DNA from: Brevundimonas sp.
Lineage (GTDB): Bacteria > Pseudomonadota > Alphaproteobacteria > Caulobacterales > Caulobacteraceae
DNA length: 64,000 nucleotides
Direction of reading: 5' to 3'
Assembly: GCA_016742215.1 (NCBI GenBank)
Contig: JACVCC010000004.1
Location: 181,006-245,005, forward strand
The notes beneath the pieces are model-generated. The model saw only the letters and a program-made list of their open reading frames with translations. It did no database searches and had not been told where the DNA came from. Shown here in pieces: positions 57,471-64,000 of this stretch; position 1 is the first letter of the stretch, and each line of letters starts with the position of its first letter. The position numbers were made by a program, and so were the translations under genes.

Positions 57471-58979
57471 TTAGTCGACCCAGTCCTTCTTCAGGGTGCG
57501 CGACGCGCCGATCAGCAGGATGGACGCCAGCAGGTAGAAGCCCATGCCGGTATAGATGGCCCAACGCAGGCTTTCGTCGCCGAAGCGAGGCGCCAGCAGG
57601 TCGCTCATCCAGCCGAAATAGAAGAAGCCGACGGCGATGCCGAGCAGGTTGTTGAACAGCAGGAAGATGGCCGAGGCCGTCGAACGCATCGGCGCCGGGG
57701 CCAGATGCTGGACCGCCGCTGTCACCGGACCCAGCCAGGCCAGGTTCAGGCCTGTCGGGATCAGGAAGATGACGAAGGCCACGGCCAGTTGCTGGAACTG
57801 GGTGCCGCCGCCCGGGAAGATCAGGCCGATCAGCCAGGGCGAGTTCATGGCCAGGATGAAGCAGGGCGCCGAGATCAGGAATGCGATGGCCGGCGTCAGC
57901 GGATAGGCGCCCTTGCCGCGCTTCGCCAGCTTGTCCGCGATCGCGCCGCCGCCCCAGATGCCGAGGATGCCGCCGATCAGGGCGATGCCGGAATAGTACC
58001 AGCTGACCTGGGCGAGGCTGAGCTCGAAGCTGCGCATGAAGAACAGCGGCAGCCAGCCGGCGACGCCATAGCCGCAGACCGACGACGAGGCCGCGCCCAG
58101 GGCCAGCAGCCAGAAGCTGGGCTTGGGCATAATGGCCGAGGCGGTGATCCGCGCGATCATGAAGGACGCGCCGATCACGCCCGCCAGCATGCCGGCGAAC
58201 AGCAGGACCAGAGCATTGGCGGCGAGGATGTCGAAGTGGGCGAGGGCGGCGAGGACCAGCAGTCCGGCCGCGAGGCCCAACAGGATCTGGGCGACCTTCT
58301 TGCCGAGGCGGCCGTCGCCGGTCACCGGGGCGACCGGGGCGGTATCGACCGGCGCCTTCACGACGTCCGTGCCGCCGCGGACCGGGTCCTTGACAGTCAG
58401 CCGCAGCAGGGGCGCGATCGCCAGACCCAGCACGCCCACGGCGATGAAGGCCGTCTGCCAGCCATAGGTCGCCGCCAGCAGGCCGCCCACCAAGGTGCCG
58501 GCCGCGGTGCCCAGCGGAATTCCGAAGGCGAAGGCGGCGAGGGCGCGGGCGCGCTGGTTCGGCGGGAAGTAGTCGGCGACGAGAGAGTAGGCCGGAGCCA
58601 CGCCGCCAGCCTCGCCGACACCGACGCCCATGCGGAACAGGAACAGCTGGGTGAACGACCCCGCCACGCCGCACAGGGCGGTGAAGCCGGACCAGACGGC
58701 GAGGGCGCCGGTCATGATCCAGACCCGGCTGAACCGGTCGGCCAGCCAGGCCAGAGGAATGGCGAGCGTCGAATAGACCGAGGCGAAGGCGATGCCGCCG
58801 AGCAGGCCGAACTCGGTGTCCGACATGCCGAAATGTTCCTTCAGCGGCGCGGCGAGGATGCCGATGATCTGCCGGTCGAGGAAGTTGAGCATGTAGACGA
58901 GGATCAGGATCGCCAGGACGTAGTAGCGATATCCGGGGCGAACAGGCGGCGATGCCGGCGCAGCAGCGTCCGTGGTCAT
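57471..58979 (-). CDS. MFS transporter (spinster-like)
   Basis: 502 residues with 12 hydrophobic helices. It opens YYVLAILILVYMLNFLDRQIIGILAAPLKEHFGMSD, and has the motif-A-like LADRFSRVWIM between helices 2 and 3 and GVGVGEAGGVAPAYSLVADYFP in helix 4, features of spinster-type MFS proteins. A long central loop (about 205-235) is charged. The substrate is unknown. It lies downstream of a TonB receptor on the same strand, hinting at a shared uptake function. Confidence 0.93.
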   Translation of the reverse strand: MTTDAAAPASPPVRPGYRYYVLAILILVYMLNFLDRQIIGILAAPLKEHFGMSDTEFGLLGGIAFASVYSTLAIPLAWLADRFSRVWIMTGALAVWSGFTALCGVAGSFTQLFLFRMGVGVGEAGGVAPAYSLVADYFPPNQRARALAAFAFGIPLGTAAGTLVGGLLAATYGWQTAFIAVGVLGLAIAPLLRLTVKDPVRGGTDVVKAPVDTAPVAPVTGDGRLGKKVAQILLGLAAGLLVLAALAHFDILAANALVLLFAGMLAGVIGASFMIARITASAIMPKPSFWLLALGAASSSVCGYGVAGWLPLFFMRSFELSLAQVSWYYSGIALIGGILGIWGGGAIADKLAKRGKGAYPLTPAIAFLISAPCFILAMNSPWLIGLIFPGGGTQFQQLAVAFVIFLIPTGLNLAWLGPVTAAVQHLAPAPMRSTASAIFLLFNNLLGIAVGFFYFGWMSDLLAPRFGDESLRWAIYTGMGFYLLASILLIGASRTLKKDWVD

Positions 58980-59047
58980 GGCGTTTCCCTCGACTTGCGT
59001 CTTTTCGTTGATCGGACCGTAGCGGCGCCGTGGTCCGACGCCAGAAG

Positions 59048-59081
59048 AAAAAAGGGCGACGGCTCCTCGGAACCGCCGCCC
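59048..59081 (-). terminator. Terminator of the TonB receptor gene
   Basis: On the minus strand GGGCGGCGGTTCC and GGAGCCGTCGCCC pair with a few wobbles around a short GA loop and are followed by TTTTTT, 30 bases past the receptor stop. Confidence 0.88.
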
Positions 59082-59110
59082 ATGATCAGAAGCGATCAGG
59101 CTTCAGGAGA

Positions 59111-61336
59111 TCAGAACTTGTAACCGACGCGAGCGGTGAAGGTCCGCGGAGCGCCATAGAAGGCGATCAGCGAGTCGCCGGTCAGCGCGCCCGGGAACGA
59201 ATAGCCGCCGGTGCGGTAGCGTTCGTCCGACAGGTTCTTGCCATGGAAGCCGACGGTCCAGCGATCGCTGGCCGAGGTCCAGACGGCGCTGGCGTCGTAC
59301 ATCCAGTAGGCGTCCTGATCGAGCAGCGGCGAAGCGGTCTCGAACTGCTGATAGGCACCGCGATAGGCGACCGACGGGGTCAGGGCCAGCTCGCTGCCGT
59401 CCTCGAACCAGTGGGTGTAGGTCGCGCTGACCGAGCCGGTCCATTCCGGCGTGTTCTGGAAGTCGCGGGCGTTCGACACGTCGACGAAGCAGCCGACCAG
59501 CGTCGGGCAGGTCGCGTTCAGCGGGCCGGTCGGGATGTAGGCCAGGAACTCGTCGAACTGGGCGTCGATGTAGCTGACCATGCCGTTGATCACGAGGTTC
59601 TCGGTCGCGCGCAGCGAGCCTTCAAACTCCCAGCCGCGGATCGAGGACGAACCGACGTTGTCGACCACGGAGGCGACGGTCGCGCCGGCCGGGTACTGGG
59701 TCGTGATCTGCTGGTCCTCATACGAGGAATCGAAGATCGCGGTGGCGAAGCTGAAGCGGTCGAACAGCGTGCCCTTCAGGCCGATTTCGATCGTCTCGAC
59801 GGTTTCCGGGTCGTAGCCGTCGACGGTGTTCGGGTAGAGCACCGCGTCGCCGCGCATGTCGAAGCCGCCCGACTTGAAGCCGCGGCCCCACGAGGCATAG
59901 GTCGTCAGGTCGGGGGTGATTTCGTACGAGACGCTGACCCGCGGGGTGAATTCCTCGAACTCACGGGTGCGGGTGTAGTTGGTGCGCGGCGCGCCCAGCG
60001 GCACGGCCGCGGCGTTTCCGAAGAACGGGCTGCGGATGCCGAGATACTGCTGGCGGAAGACCGTGCCGGTCTTCTCGTCGCTGGTGAAGCGGCCGCCGAC
60101 GGACACCGACAGCTGGTCGGTGAAGTCATAGGTCAGGTCGCCGAACGCCGACCAGCTCTTGGTGTCGACGCTGCCCGAGGTCAGGGTGGTCAGGTTGGCC
60201 AGGCCGATCACGGTGTCGAACGCGCCCGAGGCGGTGGCGTCCATGTAGAAGACGCCTGCGACCGCCGACCAGTTGTCGCCGTTCAGAAGCGCCTGGAATT
60301 CCTGGCTGAACTGGTCGTCGTCATACTGGGCCGGGATATCGAGGATAGGCGTCGGCAGGTTGTCGAAGTCGATGTTGCCGCGCGTCTCGCCGTCACGGTA
60401 CGCCGTGATCGACTTCAGGGTCAGCATGTCGTTGACGACGTATTCGCCGGTCAGCGAGATGCCGCGCGTCTGGACGTCGTTCGGGTCGCCGGCGCCGGCG
60501 CGGGTGTCGTACTCGCTGGCCAGGATCGGGGCGAACTCACGGTGACCGTGACGGGCGTTGGAGCTGTCCTGCACCCAGTCGGCCGCGACGCGGAAGAACA
60601 GCGAGTCCGTCGGCGTCCATTCCACGCTGGCGCGGGCGGCGGTGACGTCCTTGTTGTAGTGCTCGGTGCCGGTGTTCAGGTTGGTGCCGAAGCCGTCACG
60701 CAGGTAGCGCGCGACGCCGAACGAGATGCCGACCGTGTCGCTGACCGGGCCGGAGACGTTGGCGATGGCGTCGAACTGGTCGTAGCTGCCGTAGGCGCCC
60801 TGCAGCGAGATCGAGGGCTCATCGCCGATACGGCGGGTCACATACTTGATGGCGCCGCCGATGGTGTTGCGACCGTACAGGGTGCCTTGCGGGCCGCGCA
60901 GGACCTCGATGCGCTCGACATCGAAGATGTCCAGAACGGCGGCCTGCGGACGGGCGACATAGACGTCGTCGATGTACAGGCCCACGCCCGGGTCGAAGCC
61001 CCAGAGCGGGTCCTGCTGGCCGACGCCGCGGATGAAGGAGATCAGGGTCGAGTTCGAGCCGCGCGCCGAGTTCAGCGTCAGGCTGGGCGTCGAGCGGGCC
61101 AGTTCGGTGATGTCCGCCGAGCCCTTGTTCTCGAGGGTCTCAGCCGTGATGGCCGTCACAGCCACCGGCACGTCCTGCAGCGCTTCGGCGCGACGACGGG
61201 CGGTGACCACGACTTCGCCCAGCGAGGTGGCTTCCTGGCCTTCCGAGGCCGGCTGGGCGTTCTGGGCGAGCGCCACGCCCGACAGGGCGGTCCATGCGGC
61301 CCCTGCGAGCAGGGCGGTTTTCACGAGTCTGTTCAT
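59111..61336 (-). CDS. TonB-dependent outer-membrane receptor
   Basis: 741 residues. Signal peptide MNRLVKTALLAGAAWTALSGVALAQ and TonB box GEVVVTARRR near residue 41. The plug domain (about 50-165) includes FIRGVGQQDPLWGFDPGVGLYIDDVYVARPQ and VERIEVLRGPQGTLYGRNTIGGAIKYVT. A 22-strand barrel follows, ending in the RVGYKF C-terminal motif with a terminal Phe. It imports ligands across the outer membrane using TonB. The ligand is unknown. It is divergent from a TetR regulator. Confidence 0.95.
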   Translation of the reverse strand: MNRLVKTALLAGAAWTALSGVALAQNAQPASEGQEATSLGEVVVTARRRAEALQDVPVAVTAITAETLENKGSADITELARSTPSLTLNSARGSNSTLISFIRGVGQQDPLWGFDPGVGLYIDDVYVARPQAAVLDIFDVERIEVLRGPQGTLYGRNTIGGAIKYVTRRIGDEPSISLQGAYGSYDQFDAIANVSGPVSDTVGISFGVARYLRDGFGTNLNTGTEHYNKDVTAARASVEWTPTDSLFFRVAADWVQDSSNARHGHREFAPILASEYDTRAGAGDPNDVQTRGISLTGEYVVNDMLTLKSITAYRDGETRGNIDFDNLPTPILDIPAQYDDDQFSQEFQALLNGDNWSAVAGVFYMDATASGAFDTVIGLANLTTLTSGSVDTKSWSAFGDLTYDFTDQLSVSVGGRFTSDEKTGTVFRQQYLGIRSPFFGNAAAVPLGAPRTNYTRTREFEEFTPRVSVSYEITPDLTTYASWGRGFKSGGFDMRGDAVLYPNTVDGYDPETVETIEIGLKGTLFDRFSFATAIFDSSYEDQQITTQYPAGATVASVVDNVGSSSIRGWEFEGSLRATENLVINGMVSYIDAQFDEFLAYIPTGPLNATCPTLVGCFVDVSNARDFQNTPEWTGSVSATYTHWFEDGSELALTPSVAYRGAYQQFETASPLLDQDAYWMYDASAVWTSASDRWTVGFHGKNLSDERYRTGGYSFPGALTGDSLIAFYGAPRTFTARVGYKF

Positions 61337-61362
61337 TGAAGTCCCCGATCCTGATGTTTCCG

Positions 61363-61388
61363 ATTGACGCTTTTATTCAGCGTTCAAT
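61363..61388. promoter_or_regulatory. Imperfect palindrome, possible TetR operator
   Basis: ATTGACGCT (61363-61371) and AGCGTTCAAT (61379-61388) are inverted copies differing by one inserted base, with TTTATTC between. It lies 27 bases before the receptor start and 125 before the TetR gene, a typical location for a divergent TetR operator. It also overlaps a TTGAAC-type -35 candidate on the minus strand. Confidence 0.45.
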
Positions 61389-61513
61389 GATTTTTCCGGA
61401 CCGTAACCGATTTCAGCTAGGTGTCAAACGGCAGCGCTTTCGTAAGCAGGCTGTCCGCATTCACCTGTGGCGCCGTTGCACAGTCGGCCCGGGACGGCCT
61501 AGCCTCCGGTTCC

Positions 61514-62236
61514 ATGAGCATCAAAGACGCCGCCGGTTCCGACGAAGCCCGCCCCGCCCGACGCGGGCGGCCGCCCAAGGCGAAGGCCGCCGGCATAGGC
61601 GAAACGCGCGAGTCGATCCTCGACGCCGCCGAGGATCTGTTCTCGAAGCACGGCTTCTACGGCGTGACCATCCGGGAGGTGGCGCGCGAAGCCGGCGTCG
61701 ATACGGCTCTCGTCCACTACTATTTCGGCGCCAAGCGCGCCCTGTTCGACGCAGTCTTCCTACGCCGCGCCGAGGTCTGGAACAACGAACGGGTCGACGC
61801 CATCAACCGCTACGCCCGCGAGACGCCGCAGGGCGAGATGACCCTTGAGGGCCTGCTGGACGCCTTCCTGCGCCCGCCGTTCCAGTGGTCGCTCAAGGGC
61901 GGGCCGGGCTGGAAGCACTATTCGGCGCTCGTCGCCCAGACCAACGCCAATCCAGCCTTCGGCGGCGAGACGATGGCGCGCTATTTCGACCCGGCGATCC
62001 GGCGACTGATCGAGCTGATCCGGCAGGTGCTGCCCGACGCCCGTGAGGTCGACCTGTACTGGGCCTACCACAACCTGTCCGGCGCGCTGACGCTGACGCT
62101 GGGCGAGACAGGACGTCTGGATCGACTGTCGGGCGGACTGTGTCGATCGGGCGATCTGGAGACGGCGGGCGACTATATGGTCCGCTTCGCCGCAGCGGGC
62201 TTCCGCGCCGTCTGCGCGCCAGGCGCTTCGGGATGA
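61514..62236 (+). CDS. TetR/AcrR family transcriptional regulator
   Basis: 240 residues. After a basic, low-complexity start (EARPARRGRPPKAKAAG), the HTH is RESILDAAEDLFSKHGFYGVTIREVAREAGVDTALVHYYFGAKRALFDAVF. The C-terminal ligand-binding domain includes FLRPPFQWSLKGGPGWKHYSALVAQ. ATG 61514 is the first start with coding character; upstream in-frame codons lack it. It is divergent from the TonB receptor, with a likely operator between them. It overlaps the LytTR gene (ATGA). Confidence 0.93.
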   Translation: MSIKDAAGSDEARPARRGRPPKAKAAGIGETRESILDAAEDLFSKHGFYGVTIREVAREAGVDTALVHYYFGAKRALFDAVFLRRAEVWNNERVDAINRYARETPQGEMTLEGLLDAFLRPPFQWSLKGGPGWKHYSALVAQTNANPAFGGETMARYFDPAIRRLIELIRQVLPDAREVDLYWAYHNLSGALTLTLGETGRLDRLSGGLCRSGDLETAGDYMVRFAAAGFRAVCAPGASG

Positions 62237-63003
62237 CGGATGCGCCCGTCCATCTTTCGGTCTCCATCGATCGTGGGCTGATCAAGAGCATCGGCATCGC
62301 CTTGGCCGCCGGCTTTGTCCTGGCGTTCACCGGCGCCTTCGGCATGGCCCAGGCCAGCCTTGCCGATCGCCTGATCTACTGGCTCCCCCTCATGCTGGCC
62401 GGCGCTCTCTGGGGGCAGGTGTGCTCGACGGTGATCGAGCGCTGGATCGACTATGACCTTCGTCCCTGGCTCGGCGCGATTGTCCTGACACTGGCGATCG
62501 GTCTGCCGCTGACCTTCGTGGTCTGGGGCTACACGGTCTTCTGGTTCGAGCAGGGCCGTCACCCGGCGGTGGGACGCCTGATCCACTTCTTCGTGCCGGT
62601 CATCTTCGTCACCGGCGTGATGAGCCTGCTCAACATCTTCCTGCAACGCACGCCGGTGCAGACCCACGCCGCAGCGGCCGACGCGAAGCCTGCCCGGTTT
62701 CCGGATCGCCTGCCGCCGAAGCTGCGCGGAGCCACCATCCGGGCCGTGGAGTCCGAGGACCACTATCTGCGGATCCATACCGACCGGGGCTCGGACCTTA
62801 TCCTGATGCGCTTCTCCGATGCACTGGCGGAACTGGAGGGTCTGGAGGGCGCCCAGACCCATCGCAGCTGGTGGGTCGCGAAAGACGCCGTCCGGGGCGT
62901 CGCGCGCGGCGAAGGCAGGGCCACGCTGACGCTGGAAGGCGGTATCGAGGCTCCGGTCAGTCGCCGCTACGCCAGGGCCCTGCGCGAGGCCGGCTGGTAC
63001 TAG
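62233..63003 (+). CDS. LytTR DNA-binding protein with an N-terminal membrane domain
   Basis: 256 residues. Four hydrophobic helices (about 16-37, 44-65, 76-100 and 113-138) precede a LytTR domain (about 155-256): LPPKLRGATIRAVESEDHYLRIHTDRGSDLILMRFSDALAEL, QTHRSWWVAKDAVRGVARGEGRATLTLEGG and SRRYARALREAGW. Such membrane-anchored LytTR regulators occur in alphaproteobacteria. The start overlaps the TetR stop (ATGA, 62233-62236). The signal sensed and targets are unknown. Its stop overlaps that of the convergent oxygenase. Confidence 0.93.
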   Translation: MTDAPVHLSVSIDRGLIKSIGIALAAGFVLAFTGAFGMAQASLADRLIYWLPLMLAGALWGQVCSTVIERWIDYDLRPWLGAIVLTLAIGLPLTFVVWGYTVFWFEQGRHPAVGRLIHFFVPVIFVTGVMSLLNIFLQRTPVQTHAAAADAKPARFPDRLPPKLRGATIRAVESEDHYLRIHTDRGSDLILMRFSDALAELEGLEGAQTHRSWWVAKDAVRGVARGEGRATLTLEGGIEAPVSRRYARALREAGWY

Positions 63004-64000
63004 CCTGCCCAGGCGCCGTGGAAGCCGGCGGGAAGGGCGACGTCAGCGCGCCAGCTGGCTACGGGACCGTCGGAGACGTGCGCGACGTCGAAGACGTGAA
63101 GCTCCGTGACACCCTCGGCCAAGTTGATCGCAGGGCCGACCAGCCAAGCGTCCGTCTCGTCGCCCGGCCCCGGCTTCGGGACCCAGACCGCCTCCTCCAT
63201 GACCATCGTATCGCCGAAGTCGAACGCGTCCGAACGGCCGGTCTCCCAGTCTTGAACCGCCAGCCCGGTCGGCAACGGCCGAGCGCCCGTCTCGCCGGCG
63301 ACATGGGAGGTGAGGCGGCGCGGCAGCCCGGGGCGTCTCGGATCGCTCTTCGGGAACTCGGCCGTAACGCCGGACGAGACCATCTCGGCCCGCCCGTCCG
63401 GATGCAAGGTGATCAGCGACAGCTGAGCCGGTTCGCCCGGCACGGTCCCGCGCCCCTCAACCATCACCCTCGCGCCCTCGACGGCGAAGGCCACATCCTT
63501 GCCGGCGGCGACGTCGAAGCGGATGGCTCCGGACGCGTCCTCCCAGGCGTCGCCGAGGTGGAAGTAGCTGAAGGCCGGCAGGTCGAAGAGCCGCGTGCGC
63601 GTCAGGTCCGCCTTGTCGATCACCATGATCTGAGTCCCCATCTCCGGCCGCCAGGCGAACTGGGCGGCGAACGGCATGGTGCGGCGGTCGAAGACCCAGG
63701 GCTGGAGCACGATCACCAGATGGCGCGCTGACGCAGTGAAGTCGTGCATGTAGCTGGCGCGGGGCAAGGCCACGATCTCGGCGGTGTGCAGGCTTCGATC
63801 GGGATTCAGACGCCACACGATCATGCGGTCGCCGGACAGGCCGATGTTCCAGATCGTGCCGTCGGCATCGAAGCGGGGGTGAGCCTGGAACGGCATCCCC
63901 TTCAGGTCGTCCCGCAGGGTGACGAAGCCTTCGCTGGACAGATCGTTCGCGTCCATGGCCAGCGGCGAGCCACCCTCCCACAGGGCCCAGACCTGATCGC
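63000..64000 (-). CDS. Carotenoid oxygenase family protein (N-terminus off the window)
   Basis: At least 333 residues of a carotenoid-cleavage/lignostilbene dioxygenase. The frame stays open to the right edge, reading DQVWALWEGGSPLAM before the internal Met at 63956, so the gene starts outside. Iron-ligand-like His residues occur in FQAHPRFDADGTIWN, YMHDFTASARHLV, YFHLGDAWED and the terminal GFHGAWAG. It cleaves conjugated double bases with O2; the substrate is not readable. It is convergent with the LytTR gene (overlapping stops). Confidence 0.9.
   Translation of the reverse strand, partial: DQVWALWEGGSPLAMDANDLSSEGFVTLRDDLKGMPFQAHPRFDADGTIWNIGLSGDRMIVWRLNPDRSLHTAEIVALPRASYMHDFTASARHLVIVLQPWVFDRRTMPFAAQFAWRPEMGTQIMVIDKADLTRTRLFDLPAFSYFHLGDAWEDASGAIRFDVAAGKDVAFAVEGARVMVEGRGTVPGEPAQLSLITLHPDGRAEMVSSGVTAEFPKSDPRRPGLPRRLTSHVAGETGARPLPTGLAVQDWETGRSDAFDFGDTMVMEEAVWVPKPGPGDETDAWLVGPAINLAEGVTELHVFDVAHVSDGPVASWRADVALPAGFHGAWAG

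Overview
The window is one continuous stretch of GC-rich alphaproteobacterial chromosome. Gene content (infC, rpmI-rplT, pheST with two small genes inserted, sucCDAB, an EipA-type DUF1134 lipoprotein, DUF2794, DUF6356, an SQD1-type sulfolipid enzyme, a TonB receptor) points to the order Caulobacterales, most likely Brevundimonas. That assignment is an inference from remembered gene families, not from a search. There are no rRNA or tRNA genes, insertion sequences, prophage genes or CRISPR arrays. Genes are tightly packed, with many 4-base start/stop overlaps (GTGA, ATGA, TTGA) and overlapping stop codons between convergent neighbours.

Layout. 1-5 kb: partial membrane protein, DUF1697 protein, mutM, DUF2461 protein, OPT peptide transporter. 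5-9.6 kb: typA, an exported Pro/Ala-rich protein, a GlsB/YeaQ membrane protein, an XRE regulator, a HisN-type phosphatase. 9.6-16 kb: a lysophospholipase-like hydrolase coupled to one of two tandem exported methyltransferase-like proteins, an Hsp20 gene with a sigma-32-like promoter and a possible RNA thermometer, a pentapeptide-repeat protein, a deaminase-only RibD homologue and gpmA. 16-24 kb: sugar-nucleotide genes (phosphohexomutase, glmM, glmS, galU) plus a flavoprotein and an RNase T2 lipoprotein. 24-36 kb: two tandem small lipoproteins, a hydrolase, a GT9 glycosyltransferase, infC with an AUU start, an S9 peptidase, an MFS pump, rpmI-rplT and pheS-x-y-pheT. 36-42 kb: EipA-like protein, an SQD1-like sulfoquinovose synthase in an operon with an SDR protein and a small membrane protein, GNAT, thpR, a BI-1/YccA protein and DUF2794. 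42-46 kb: an OmpR-type regulator, histidine kinase and HtrA protease in one operon. 46-49.8 kb: glutaryl-CoA dehydrogenase and a CaiB-type CoA-transferase, a plausible glutarate pair. 49.8-57.4 kb: the TCA-cycle genes sucC, sucD, an EF-hand exported protein, sucA and sucB. 57.4-64 kb: MFS transporter, TonB receptor, TetR regulator, LytTR membrane protein and a carotenoid-oxygenase gene running off the right end.

The most unusual signals are not genes. (1) Two intergenic elements (943-1095 and 48041-48156) are built from 7-base tandem units in inverted arms about 60 bases apart; one supplies a stop codon and the other the start codon and first codons of adjacent genes. (2) The hsp20 leader has a ROSE-like SD hairpin with the bulged-G arrangement. 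(3) The ribosome-binding site of the EF-hand gene lies inside the sucCD terminator stem. (4) An orphan plus-strand terminator with a C-rich anti-SD loop at 42138-42182 suggests a small RNA.
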